This document shows, piece by piece, positions 10,694 to 19,259 of a stretch of DNA of 64,000 bases. The position numbers and the translations under genes were made by a program. Every line of letters starts with the position of its first letter. The first letter of the stretch is position 1. Source of the DNA: Halopseudomonas xiamenensis (GTDB lineage: Bacteria; Pseudomonadota; Gammaproteobacteria; Pseudomonadales; Pseudomonadaceae); contig NZ_JACLGO010000005.1 of assembly GCF_014219065.1 (NCBI RefSeq), positions 119,781 through 183,780 on the forward strand, given 5' to 3'. A model generated the notes under the pieces. The model was not told the origin of the DNA, did not search any database, and saw only the letters and a list, made by a program, of their open reading frames with translations.

Positions 10694-11698
10694 GTGAAAA
10701 AACTACTGACTATCGCTATCGCAGCCGGGCTCGGTCTGAGCATGCATGCGCATGCCGACCGCCTGACCACCGAGCTGATCAAGCCGATTGAACCCTATGT
10801 CAGCGCCGAGCCGGAAAAGGTCGAACTGGGCAAGAAGCTGTGGTTCGATCCGCGCCTGTCCATGTCCGGGTTCATTTCCTGCAACTCCTGCCACAACCTG
10901 AGCACAGGCGGCAGTGACAACCTGCCGACCTCGATCGGCCACAACTGGCAGGAAGGGCCGATCAACTCGCCGACCGTGCTGAACTCCAGCCTGAACGTGG
11001 CGCAGTTCTGGGATGGCCGCGCCGCCAACCTGCAGGAACAGGCCGGCGGCCCGATCGCCAACCCGATGGAAATGGCCTCCAGTCACCTGCTGGCAATTGA
11101 TGTGATCAACTCGATCCCGCAATACCGGGAAGAATTCGCCAAAGTCTATGGCAGCCCCGAGATCACCATCGAGAACATCACCGACGCCATTGCCGAGTTC
11201 GAGGAAACCCTGGTCACGCCGAACTCACGCTTCGACCTGTGGCTCAAGGGTGACGACGACGCCATCACCGCACAGGAACTGGCCGGTTACGAAACCTTCA
11301 AGTCCATCGGCTGCGTGGCCTGCCATAATGGCCCGGCGGCAGGCGGCACCTCGTTCCAACGCATGGGTGTGGTCGAGGCCTACCAGACCAGCAACCCGGC
11401 CGAGGGTCGTGTCGCGGTCACCGGCAAGGATGCGGACCGCTTCACCTTCAAGGTGCCGACGCTGCGTAACGTGGAACTGACCTACCCCTACTTCCACGAT
11501 GGCGCCTACTGGACCCTGGAAGAGGCCACTGATGTCATGGCTCGCCTGCAGCTGGGCCGCCAGTTGGAAGAGGGGGAAATCAACAACGTGGTTGCCTTCC
11601 TCAAGACCCTGACCGGTCAACAGCCGACCTTCACCATGCCGATCCTGCCGCCGTCGACCAACGACACACCCCGGCCGCAGCCGTTCGGCGCCAAGTAA
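10694..11698 (+). CDS. Diheme cytochrome c peroxidase
   Basis: Periplasmic peroxidase that reduces hydrogen peroxide with electrons from small cytochromes. The 334 aa comprise a signal peptide (about 1-21, ending AHA), a first heme motif CNSCH at 63-67 and a second, CVACH, at about 207-211. The conserved segments WFDPRLS, SPTVLNSSLN and TLRNVELTYPYFHDG are typical of the CcpA/CcpR group. Translation starts at GTG 10694 with AAGGAG ten bases before. An ANR-like box lies upstream and a strong terminator follows. Confidence 0.95.
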   Translation: MKKLLTIAIAAGLGLSMHAHADRLTTELIKPIEPYVSAEPEKVELGKKLWFDPRLSMSGFISCNSCHNLSTGGSDNLPTSIGHNWQEGPINSPTVLNSSLNVAQFWDGRAANLQEQAGGPIANPMEMASSHLLAIDVINSIPQYREEFAKVYGSPEITIENITDAIAEFEETLVTPNSRFDLWLKGDDDAITAQELAGYETFKSIGCVACHNGPAAGGTSFQRMGVVEAYQTSNPAEGRVAVTGKDADRFTFKVPTLRNVELTYPYFHDGAYWTLEEATDVMARLQLGRQLEEGEINNVVAFLKTLTGQQPTFTMPILPPSTNDTPRPQPFGAK

Positions 11699-11717
11699 CC
11701 AGCTCCGGCTGTCGAGC

Positions 11718-11750
11718 AAAGGCCACGCCCTGGCGGGCGTGGCCTTTTTT
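11718..11750 (+). terminator. Rho-independent terminator after cytochrome c peroxidase
   Basis: A stem of about 12 pairs, GGCCACGCCC/GGGCGTGGCC, with a short loop and a run of six T, 20 bases after the stop codon. Confidence 0.9.
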
Positions 11751-11779
11751 CATTCCATGCCCCTTGCTGCGGCCCGGAT

Positions 11780-12091
11780 TCAGATATCCGCCAGTTGCCA
11801 GACATCAAACGCCGGCTCCTCATAGGGATGGGCTGCCCTCAGCGCGGCCACTACCTCGCGGATCAGCTCGTCCCGGCATACCAGCTCCACCCGGTACTCG
11901 GCCACCCGTTCCAGCTCACCCGTCTTGCCAATGAACGGATTGGCGCCCTGACGCGGGCGAAACTGCCCCTGGCCCAGCACCTGCCAGCAGCAGCTATCGT
12001 AATCACCGATCTGCCCGCCACCGGCGCTGAACACTGCCTGTTTGACCGGTTCCAGGTGGGGTTCGGGGACATAGAAACAGAGTTTGTACAT
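11780..12091 (-). CDS. YqfO/NIF3-like C-terminal domain protein
   Basis: 103-residue protein of the stand-alone YqfO family, corresponding to the CutA-like insertion of NIF3 proteins. LCFYVPEPHLEPVKQAVF at the N-terminus and AHPYEEPAFDVWQL at the C-terminus are characteristic. Its cellular role is not known. It stands alone between the peroxidase terminator and the TonB receptor gene. Confidence 0.85.
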   Translation of the reverse strand: MYKLCFYVPEPHLEPVKQAVFSAGGGQIGDYDSCCWQVLGQGQFRPRQGANPFIGKTGELERVAEYRVELVCRDELIREVVAALRAAHPYEEPAFDVWQLADI

Positions 12092-12159
12092 GGCATAGGC
12101 TCCAGGCTGAACACGTGCCGCACAGTGTTACAGCCCGGAGCGCTTTGCTCAAATGCCGA

Positions 12160-14199
12160 TCAGAAGCTCAGGCGCATACCCACCGTCAGGTTGCGCCCCG
12201 GCAACAACACCTCGTCCTTGATGTAGGAGGTGTGCTGCCGCGCCTTGTCATCCAGCAGGTTGTTGGCCCGAGCATATAGCAGGTAGTCCATACCGCCGGC
12301 GCTGTGGCCCCGGTAGCTCAACCCGGCATTGAGCATGCTGTAGCCACCGGTCGTGGTTTCATGGGCCGCGGTATTGTCCTGGCGCCGCACCCGATAGCTT
12401 TCCAGTTCGCCGGTCAACTGGCTGGTCAGGCGCTGCTCCAGACGCACACCATAGCGGTCCGCCGGGATCCGTGGCAGGTCGCCACCGCCATTGCGCAACT
12501 TGCCGCGCACGCTGTCGCCGAACAGGGTTATCTGCAACGCCTCGGTGGCACGCACCCCGACACTGGCCTCGAAGCCGCGCAGCAGCGCATCGTCCTGGCG
12601 GTACTCCACCACACGGTAGCCACCACCCGGATCGTAGCCGGCATCAGCGGCATAGATGAAATCATCCACCTGGTTACGGAAGGCGCTGAGGCTGTAGGTC
12701 AGGGTGCCGGCCAGCTTGCGCAGACCGACTTCCAGGTTGTAGCCGGTTTCTTCCTTCAGACTGGCATTGCCCAGTTCCACGGTGCGGGTCGCGGCATGCG
12801 GGCCATTGGCGTACAGTTCCTCGGCAGTCGGCAGGCGCTGGGAACGGGACAGGTTAGCGAACAGGGCGTGGTCCGCGACGAAGCGCCAGGTGGTGCCGGC
12901 AGCAATCGAGGTGCCGCGGTGGGACACATCGGCCGCCGTGCGTTTCACATCCACGTTCTGCCATTCATGACGCAGGCCGATCTCGTGGCGCCAGCCACCC
13001 ATTTGCAGCTCCTCGACCAGAAAAACTGCATGGTTGTTGGTCAGTGTCGCCGGAACGTAGGCCTCCTCACCCAGCGCGGAAAAGTCCCGCCGCGTAGTCT
13101 GCCCGCCGATGACTCCACGCCAGCCGGCGACCGGCCGGTGGGTCAGCTCCACACGCGCCTCACTGCCCTGGTTGTCGAAACGGGTACCGACGTGACTGCC
13201 TTCGATTTCCTTGTGCTGGTAGTCGGTGTGGGCCATGCGCAACCGCACCTTCTCGAAGCCGGCAAAAGGATCACGGTATTCGCCACGCAGGTCCCAGCGC
13301 TTCTGGCGCATATCGATGAACGCCGCAGCGTGGTCATGATCGTGGTGGGGATGATCATCATCGTCGTCATGTCCGTGATCATGACCACCGCAATGCCAGG
13401 TGGGGCCATGGGTATGGCAATCGGCATGCTCGTGCGCCAGCAGGCCGTACTCCCGGTTCTGCTCGCTGTAGGCCAGCCCGAGGTAACCGCGCTCACCGAT
13501 CCAGCTGAAGCCCAGGGCGGCCGAATCGGACTCGTTGAACGCGCCTTCCTGGCGTGACGGGCTACCCGGGATATCGTAGGGATCAGCCTCCAGCTTGCTG
13601 CCTTCCAGCCGCAACGCGAACTGACCGCTACCAGCCGTCACCCCGAAGGCACCGGCACGCTCATCGGCCACGGTATTGCCACGCAGTTCCACATCCGCCT
13701 CGAAGCCACGCTCGGGAACATAGGTCGGCACGCGCCGGTCGATCAGGTTGACCACCCCGCCGATGGCACCGCCACCATACATCAACGTCGCCGGCCCCTT
13801 GAGGACTTCCACCTGCTCGAGCAACTGCATCTCGCTGGTAACGGCGTGATCCGGGCTGCTGGTCGAGGCGTCCAGTACGCCCACCCCATCACTCAATACC
13901 CGTACCCGCGCACCATCCAGGCCACGGATGACCGGCCGGCCGACACCGGGGCCAAAGCCGCTGGAATGCACACCCGGCAGACCGGACAGGGTGTCGCCCA
14001 GGGTCGCCGACCTGCCGGTGACCAGATCATCACCACGCAGCACTTCGACCGAGGAGCTCAGCTCCCCCGCGCTGCTGCCGTGAGACGAGGCGCTGACAGT
14101 GGTATCCGGCAGGCTCAAGGAATCGGCCGCCAATGCAGGCAACCCGGAAAGACTGGCCAGGGCAACTGCCGCAGCCAATGGATGACGTAACCTTTTCAT
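12160..14199 (-). CDS. TonB-dependent receptor, probable zinc uptake (ZnuD-like)
   Basis: Outer-membrane receptor of 679 aa with a signal peptide (about 1-25), a plug domain (about 45-160, GRPVIRGLDGARVRVLSDG) and a 22-strand barrel ending in ...TVGMRLSF. A loop at about residues 255-292 is very rich in His and Asp, as in the zinc piracy receptor ZnuD. A near-perfect Zur box upstream supports zinc as substrate. The start is the ATG at 14197-14199 with GGGGAA before it; the longer frame adds 20 codons without signal-peptide character. Confidence 0.92.
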   Translation of the reverse strand: MKRLRHPLAAAVALASLSGLPALAADSLSLPDTTVSASSHGSSAGELSSSVEVLRGDDLVTGRSATLGDTLSGLPGVHSSGFGPGVGRPVIRGLDGARVRVLSDGVGVLDASTSSPDHAVTSEMQLLEQVEVLKGPATLMYGGGAIGGVVNLIDRRVPTYVPERGFEADVELRGNTVADERAGAFGVTAGSGQFALRLEGSKLEADPYDIPGSPSRQEGAFNESDSAALGFSWIGERGYLGLAYSEQNREYGLLAHEHADCHTHGPTWHCGGHDHGHDDDDDHPHHDHDHAAAFIDMRQKRWDLRGEYRDPFAGFEKVRLRMAHTDYQHKEIEGSHVGTRFDNQGSEARVELTHRPVAGWRGVIGGQTTRRDFSALGEEAYVPATLTNNHAVFLVEELQMGGWRHEIGLRHEWQNVDVKRTAADVSHRGTSIAAGTTWRFVADHALFANLSRSQRLPTAEELYANGPHAATRTVELGNASLKEETGYNLEVGLRKLAGTLTYSLSAFRNQVDDFIYAADAGYDPGGGYRVVEYRQDDALLRGFEASVGVRATEALQITLFGDSVRGKLRNGGGDLPRIPADRYGVRLEQRLTSQLTGELESYRVRRQDNTAAHETTTGGYSMLNAGLSYRGHSAGGMDYLLYARANNLLDDKARQHTSYIKDEVLLPGRNLTVGMRLSF

Positions 14200-14267
14200 G
14201 CTTCCCCACAGATGCAATATCGATGTTCCGCAGCCCCACGCCACGGACAAGGGAAGCAATATGATTC

Positions 14268-14280
14268 GTTATATTATAAC
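14268..14280. promoter_or_regulatory. Zur box in front of the TonB receptor
   Basis: GTTATATTATAAC is a 13-base palindrome identical to the core of the Zur operator consensus GTTATANTATAAC. It lies 69 bases before the receptor start, between that gene and the convergent-side VOC gene. It predicts repression under zinc sufficiency. Confidence 0.75.
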
Positions 14281-14282
14281 AA

Positions 14283-14726
14283 TCAAGTATTTTCTGCCTC
14301 GAAGGTGATATGCACCGACGGCGCGCTGCGCCATGCCTCGCCGTGATAGACCGCCTCGATATTGTTGCCCTCCGGGTCCAGAACGAAGGCGGCGTAGTAA
14401 TCGGGATGGTATGGACGCAACCCCGGAGCACCATTGTCCTTGCCGCCATTGGCCAGGGCCGCCTGATGGAAGGCCTCAACCATGGCCCGGTCGCGCGCCT
14501 GGAATGCCAGGTGCTGACGACCTGTCAGTTCGCCCCGGGCCGCCTCGGAGTTCGCGGTCGAGACAACCAGCTCATCCGCCCAGAAAAACCCGTCGCCAGC
14601 ACCACCGAGAGGAATCTTCAATACATCGAAGATCGCGCTATAGAACTGCCTCGCAGCGGGCAGGTCCCGCACCACCAGTTGAACATGATCGATCAAACGC
14701 CCACGGTGCAACTCCATCGTCTCCAT
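14283..14726 (-). CDS. VOC (glyoxalase) family protein
   Basis: 147-residue vicinal-oxygen-chelate protein with two beta-alpha-beta-beta-beta modules. HVQLVVRDLPAARQFYSAIF and the C-terminal DYYAAFVLDPEGNNIEAVYHG are the family signatures, with candidate metal ligands at His14, the His of RQHLAF and the Glu of NIEAV. The substrate is unknown. It ends within a few bases of the Zur box, so it is upstream of and co-oriented with the TonB receptor. Confidence 0.85.
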   Translation of the reverse strand: METMELHRGRLIDHVQLVVRDLPAARQFYSAIFDVLKIPLGGAGDGFFWADELVVSTANSEAARGELTGRQHLAFQARDRAMVEAFHQAALANGGKDNGAPGLRPYHPDYYAAFVLDPEGNNIEAVYHGEAWRSAPSVHITFEAENT

Positions 14727-14871
14727 GTCGGTATCCTCGTAGTATGAAGGGGTATGCCTCCCGGACAGACTAGTCCTGCCCGGCCAGTAGCGCCAAGCGG
14801 CGCCAAACCGCGGGCAAACCTTCCAGCCTGCCGCTGGTCACAACAGTAACGAGCTAACGAGGGCAACAGCC

Positions 14872-15078
14872 ATGAAGTTCAAGGTCCACGACCATGTCAG
14901 CTGGAATTCCGAAGCGGGCCGCGTCAGCGGCACCATCATCAAGGTGCATACCGCAGATACCACCTACAAGGGGCACCCGCGTCGGGCAAGCAAGGACTCA
15001 CCACAATACGAGATCAAGAGCGACAAGACCGATCATATCGCCATGCACAAGGAAGAGGCCCTGACCAGGATAGACTGA
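14872..15078 (+). CDS. DUF2945 (HVA1) family small protein
   Basis: 68-residue protein of the DUF2945 family, a small basic SH3-like fold of unknown role. FKVHDHVSWNSEAGRVSGTI and the repeated Lys/Asp-rich C-terminal half are typical. The start is the ATG at 14872 after GAGGGCAAC. In many genomes the gene sits beside a DUF488 gene; here the DUF488 neighbour survives only as the remnant that starts two bases downstream. Confidence 0.85.
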   Translation: MKFKVHDHVSWNSEAGRVSGTIIKVHTADTTYKGHPRRASKDSPQYEIKSDKTDHIAMHKEEALTRID

Positions 15079-15080
15079 AC

Positions 15081-15217
15081 ATGCCCCAGGCAGACACTAT
15101 CTGGACCGTTGGGCATTCGAACTGGGCGGTCGCCGACAACCGGCAGCAGACTCGTCCAATATCGCCTGGCGCAATACCTCGTTCCGCGGCTATGCCGACC
15201 ATATCGCCAGCCCGCCG
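15081..15217 (+). pseudogene. Decayed DUF488 gene with internal deletion
   Basis: The first frame starts ATG and reads PQADTIWTVGHSN, the standard DUF488 N-terminus. The sequence then jumps to another frame (from about 15120) that reads LGGRRQPAADSSNIAW and NTSFRGYADHIAS, which belongs further along in DUF488 proteins. Roughly 40 codons are missing between the two, and the C-terminal half is replaced by the opposing VOC gene. A conventional ORF call misses it. This looks like a deletion product rather than a live gene. Confidence 0.7.
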
Positions 15218-15634
15218 TCACTCAAGCCACTGGGGATTCCAGACAACCTCCCACAGATGCCCGTCCGGGTCCTGGAAGTAGCCGGCATAACCGCCCCAGA
15301 AGGTATCCTGCGCCGGCTTGACGACCACCGCACCGGCGCTGCTCGCCCTAGCCATGACAGCATCGACTTCAGCGGCAGAGCTGACGTTATGCCCCAGGGT
15401 CATGTCCGTGGGGTTGGGTGAACCGATTACCAACCCGGTGTCATGCGCGATGCTCCGGCGCGGCCACAATGCCAGACGCAAACCCGGTTGCATATCGATG
15501 AACACCACAGCCCCATATTCGAACTCTTCGCCTACGATGCCCTCGGTCGCCAGACCCAGGCCATCGCGGTAGAAGCTCAGAGATCGTTGCAGATCGTCGA
15601 CGCCGAGGGTAATCACTGTGATATGAGACTTCAT
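15218..15634 (-). CDS. VOC (glyoxalase) family protein
   Basis: 138-residue VOC protein opening MKSHITVITLGVDDLQRS-LSFYRD and closing YAGYFQDPDGHLWEVVWNP, close to the PhnB/glyoxalase-like group. The ATG at 15632-15634 follows GGAG by eight bases and overlaps the stop of the upstream lipoprotein gene (ATGA). Its 3' end has overwritten the DUF488 remnant on the opposite strand. Confidence 0.87.
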   Translation of the reverse strand: MKSHITVITLGVDDLQRSLSFYRDGLGLATEGIVGEEFEYGAVVFIDMQPGLRLALWPRRSIAHDTGLVIGSPNPTDMTLGHNVSSAAEVDAVMARASSAGAVVVKPAQDTFWGGYAGYFQDPDGHLWEVVWNPQWLE

Positions 15635-16065
15635 CTTGCAGGCTCCTTGAACGGCAACACCATTCCCTCCAGCACCCCTCTCGCTCCACATATCCTGGTG
15701 CGACAGGGTGCATCGGAATCGTCTGACAAGGTCGCTTCCTGGTCGGCGAAGCGAACCGTGAACTGGCAGGCATCCGCACCGGTGCCTACGCTGACCAGCA
15801 GGCGTTCACCCGCCCAGGTTCCCACGGCACCCGCTGCGGAACAGGCGTGGCCATTGGTGAATACCATCTCCAGGTCGACCCGGGCCTCCCCTGACTCAAG
15901 AGGGGTGATCAACAGCGTATTGGACGCCTCTGCTTCACAGTCAAACCCTTCGGGGGTATGGAAACACACCGGGACCTTTTTCTCGTACAGCCCATAGGGT
16001 GGTTCTGCTGACCCGCATGCCGTCAGAACCGTGGGAAACGCAAGACAGACAAGAACGAGTCGCAT
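15631..16065 (-). CDS. Small lipoprotein, unknown function
   Basis: 144-residue exported protein with a signal sequence ending in the lipobox LTAC (Cys near residue 17). The mature part has six further cysteines, which suggests disulfides. I recognise no family. It overlaps the VOC gene by four bases, so the two are probably co-translated. The start is the ATG at 16063-16065, chosen because it gives the signal peptide. Confidence 0.75.
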   Translation of the reverse strand: MRLVLVCLAFPTVLTACGSAEPPYGLYEKKVPVCFHTPEGFDCEAEASNTLLITPLESGEARVDLEMVFTNGHACSAAGAVGTWAGERLLVSVGTGADACQFTVRFADQEATLSDDSDAPCRTRICGARGVLEGMVLPFKEPAR

Positions 16066-16121
16066 GAAGATGACCTTTGCTTGAAGAACATTGCGCACCC
16101 GAACCAGCGGCACTGCACCAA

Positions 16122-16754
16122 TCATATTCCCAGTCCTCGCAAACGGGCCACACAGAGCAGCTCCATCTCCCGCGCCCAGTGCTGCATGCGCCGCTCGTCC
16201 AGGTGCAGTTGCATGGCATAGCGGCGGCCACCCCATACGGCCAGGTGCAGTGCTTCGATCAGGCTGTCATCCGGCTGCTGCGGCAGATCGGTGCAGGCAT
16301 CGAACACGCGCCGCCACATGGCCAGGAACTCGGCGCAGGCGCGCTGCTGGTGCTTGTGCTCGGCAACCAGCGGCTCCAGCTCCATCATGTCCGGATGGAA
16401 CCATGATAGGTCATGCATGCCGCCAAGCAATTGCACAAGCAGATGGATTCGCTGTGGCCAGGCCAGGTCCGCTGGCTGGACGACCTGCTCTTGCACCGCC
16501 TGGATCAGCGTTTCAATACAGTGGCGCACATACGCCGAGTGCAGCGCTTCCTTGCTGGGAAAATAGTCGTACAGGGTACCCACCGCCACGCCCGCCTCCA
16601 GTGCCACCGCGCGGGTGGTGAGCCTGGCCCAGCCGTCACGCTGCCAAATCCGAACATAGGTGTCGAATATCGCCTGCACGGTAAAGCGGGCGCGGGCCTG
16701 GGTAGGTCGCTTCAGCGGTTTGCTGCGGGGTGCAGGGGTGAGTTTTCCGCTCAT
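16122..16754 (-). CDS. TetR family transcriptional regulator
   Basis: 210-residue TetR-type regulator. The helix-turn-helix is LTTRAVALEAGVAVGTLYDY at about residues 46-65, followed by FPSKEALH, and the C-terminal ligand domain is ordinary in length. It is divergent from the DUF2855 gene across 75 bases and probably controls it. Confidence 0.9.
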   Translation of the reverse strand: MSGKLTPAPRSKPLKRPTQARARFTVQAIFDTYVRIWQRDGWARLTTRAVALEAGVAVGTLYDYFPSKEALHSAYVRHCIETLIQAVQEQVVQPADLAWPQRIHLLVQLLGGMHDLSWFHPDMMELEPLVAEHKHQQRACAEFLAMWRRVFDACTDLPQQPDDSLIEALHLAVWGGRRYAMQLHLDERRMQHWAREMELLCVARLRGLGI

Positions 16755-16829
16755 GCTTATCCGAACCCGTTCAAGCGGGAGCTGCCGTACAGTCTGGGTA
16801 CCGCAAGATACTTTCCATGGGAACTCATC

Positions 16830-17936
16830 ATGACTCAGATCCAAAGCCTGCAAACGGACAAACGCGATCTCGCGCGAACCCGCATCGTCACCCAAACCCT
16901 GGGCGCACTGCAAGCCGGGCAGGCGCTACTGAAGATCAGCCGCCTGGCACTGACCACCAACAACATCACCTATGCCGCCTTCGGCGATACCCCGCACCTG
17001 CGCTACTGGGACTTCTTCCCTACTGCGGATGCAGGCTGGGGGCACATGCCGGCCTGGGGCTTTGCCGAGGTGGTCAGCAGCACGGTGGAGGGCCTGAGCA
17101 TCGGCGAGCGCTTCTATGGTTATTGGCCGATAGCCAGCCATCTTCTGGTGCAGCCGGTGCGGGTAACCGAGCGGGGTTTCTATGATGGCAGCGAACATCG
17201 TCTGGAGCTGACCTCGGCCTACAACCAGTACCAGCGCAACAGCACCGACGCGGCGTACCGCCCGGAGAACGAGGACTACCAGATGCTGCTGCGGCCGCTG
17301 TTCATCACCTCGTTCATGCTCGCCGACTATCTGCAGGACAACCGCTTCTTCGATGCCAGGCGCATCGTGGTTTCCAGCGCATCAAGCAAGACCGCGTTCG
17401 GCACGGTCTTCTGCCTGCAAGGTCACGATGAAGTGGAACTGGTGGGCCTCACCTCTGCCGGCAACCGCGAATATGTGCAAGGCCTGGGCTGCTATCAGCA
17501 AACCCTGAGCTATGACGAACTGGAGTCGCTGGATGCCGCTGTGCCCACCCTGTATGTCGACTTCTCCGGCAACGCCGGGCTGCGCCAGCGTATCCACGCA
17601 CATTTCGGTGCATCGCTGATGCACGACTGCTATGCCGGTTCGGCGCACAGCCAGGACCATATCAGCGAACAGCAACTGAAACTGTCCGGCCCCAAGCCGC
17701 AGACCTACTTTGCGCCCAACCAGATCCGCAAGCGCAATGCCGACTGGGGCCCGGCGGAAGTGACGCGGCGTTTCAATGTCGCGCAACTGAGCTTTATCGA
17801 GCGTGTGCGTGAGCCCGGTTCACCTTGGATCACACTGCAGAATCATCAGGGACTCGATGCCGCCCCGACATTGGTCGACACCCTGGTCAACGGTCGCATC
17901 AACCCCAATGATGGACATGTGCTGATTCTCGATTGA
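16830..17936 (+). CDS. DUF2855 family protein
   Basis: 368-residue DUF2855 protein, a family related to the medium-chain reductase fold but without the usual zinc or NAD motifs. Segments such as YAAFGDTPHLRYWDFFP and VVSSASSKTAFGTVFCL are characteristic; the latter resembles the nucleotide-binding region of quinone reductases. The reaction is unknown. The start is the ATG at 16830; the upstream part of the open frame overlaps tetR antisense and is not coding. Divergent from tetR. Confidence 0.85.
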   Translation: MTQIQSLQTDKRDLARTRIVTQTLGALQAGQALLKISRLALTTNNITYAAFGDTPHLRYWDFFPTADAGWGHMPAWGFAEVVSSTVEGLSIGERFYGYWPIASHLLVQPVRVTERGFYDGSEHRLELTSAYNQYQRNSTDAAYRPENEDYQMLLRPLFITSFMLADYLQDNRFFDARRIVVSSASSKTAFGTVFCLQGHDEVELVGLTSAGNREYVQGLGCYQQTLSYDELESLDAAVPTLYVDFSGNAGLRQRIHAHFGASLMHDCYAGSAHSQDHISEQQLKLSGPKPQTYFAPNQIRKRNADWGPAEVTRRFNVAQLSFIERVREPGSPWITLQNHQGLDAAPTLVDTLVNGRINPNDGHVLILD

Positions 17937-17953
17937 CTGCCGGCCTGCCGCTT

Positions 17954-18712
17954 TCAACCGACCGGTGGCGCTGCCGAAAGGAGCGGCGGCAGGCCTTCAG
18001 CGAAAATCGACAGCATCTGCATGAAGCTGTGCTCCGGCAAACCCTGCACCACCATCGGCTGCCCGGTCACCGGATGCCGGAAGGCCAGCTCGGTGGCTGC
18101 CAGCATCAACCGGCTGTAACCAAAGCGTTCGGCAAAATAATGGTTGTGGCGGGTGCGTCCGTAATTGGTATCACCAACGATCGGATGGCTGATGTGCTGC
18201 ATGTGCCGGCGTATTTGGTGCTTGCGCCCCGTCTGCGGATTCAGCGCCAGCAGGCTGTAGCGGGTCTGCGGGTAACCTTCCACCGGCACCGGGATCTCGG
18301 TACTGGCCAGCCGCCGGAAATGCGTCAGCGCATCGCGCAACGGTTGCGGCTCATCCTTCAGGCGCCGGTCAGTGGCGTGTTCGCGCAGCGGATGATCGAT
18401 GACACCCTGCTCCGCCGGCCAGCCACGCACCAGCGCCAGGTAGGTCTTGCCTACCTCACCGGCCATCAGCGCCTTGCCGAAGGCACTGGCGGTAGCCGGA
18501 TCCCTGGCAAACAGCAGCACGCCCGAGGTCGGGCGATCCAGCCGGTGGCAGGGATAGACATGCTCGCCGCCATTGAGCTGGCGGGCATATTGCAGAGCGA
18601 ACTCGGTGGCGTGGCGATCTATCGGACTGCGGTGCACCAGCAATCCGGCGGGCTTGTGCACGGCCAGCAGCCAGTCATCGCGATAGAGTTCGACCAGGGG
18701 ATTGTCAGGCAT
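17954..18712 (-). CDS. truC: tRNA pseudouridine(65) synthase TruC
   Basis: RluA-family pseudouridine synthase, about 252 aa. The catalytic motif HRLDRPTSGVLLFA (Asp near residue 59) is intact, and the segments LLVHRSPIDRHAT, NPQTGRKHQIRRHM and HPIVGDTNYG match TruC more than RluA/C/D. There is no S4 domain. ATG 18710-18712 is preferred; a GTG three codons upstream is possible. Confidence 0.88.
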   Translation of the reverse strand: MPDNPLVELYRDDWLLAVHKPAGLLVHRSPIDRHATEFALQYARQLNGGEHVYPCHRLDRPTSGVLLFARDPATASAFGKALMAGEVGKTYLALVRGWPAEQGVIDHPLREHATDRRLKDEPQPLRDALTHFRRLASTEIPVPVEGYPQTRYSLLALNPQTGRKHQIRRHMQHISHPIVGDTNYGRTRHNHYFAERFGYSRLMLAATELAFRHPVTGQPMVVQGLPEHSFMQMLSIFAEGLPPLLSAAPPVG

Positions 18713-18751
18713 GCTCGGCACCCGTTGCAGTGGGCGCCGAGCATAACACGC

Positions 18752-19069
18752 CTACACGCTGGCCAACTTGATGCCGACGATCCCGGCACCGATCAGCGCC
18801 AGGCTGATCAGGCGCAACGGGCTGGCCGGATCATCGAACAGCAGGATACCCAGGACCACGGTACCCACCGCGCCAATCCCGACCCAGACCGCATAAGCAG
18901 TACCCACCGGCAGGGTCTTCATGGCCAGACCCAGCAGCCAGACACTGATCAGCATGGACAAGGCGGTGGCGAGCGTCGGCCACAGACGGGTGAACCCCTC
19001 CGTGTACTTCAGGCCGATGGCCCAACCGATTTCGAACAGACCTGCGATAACAAGAATGACCCAATTCAT
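18752..19069 (-). CDS. sugE: SMR-family guanidinium exporter (SugE/Gdx)
   Basis: 105-residue small multidrug resistance protein with four membrane helices and the conserved membrane glutamate in helix 1 ([18 protein letters not shown]). The [18 protein letters not shown] and [15 protein letters not shown] segments are those of the Gdx subtype, which exports guanidinium in exchange for protons. The guanidine-II riboswitch directly upstream confirms the link. The start is the ATG at 19067-19069. Confidence 0.93.
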   Translation of the reverse strand: MNWVILVIAGLFEIGWAIGLKYTEGFTRLWPTLATALSMLISVWLLGLAMKTLPVGTAYAVWVGIGAVGTVVLGILLFDDPASPLRLISLALIGAGIVGIKLASV

Positions 19070-19082
19070 ATCTACCTCTGAA

Positions 19083-19126
19083 TGGGGCCGTCCCCGCTCG
19101 AATGACGAAGTGAGGTCGTCCTCACT
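19083..19126 (-). promoter_or_regulatory. Guanidine-II (mini-ykkC) riboswitch
   Basis: Minus-strand RNA has two small hairpins, GTGAGG-ACGA-CCTCAC (19110-19125) and GGGG-ACGG-CCCC (19084-19095), 14 bases apart. Both carry the ACGR tetraloop that defines the class. The second ends about 14 bases before the sugE start, so it can control ribosome access. A TATAAT-like -10 lies at 19166-19171. Ligand: guanidinium. Confidence 0.9.
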
Positions 19127-19259
19127 TCCATGGCGTTGGTAGTGCCTGCCGGAGCAGACTCGCTGATTATACACAAAACAGCAGATATCCAGCCCTCCAC
19201 CGGTGCCTGTATCTGGTTTAAGCTGCAGCTTCATTCATCAGAAAAACAAAGGAAACGCC

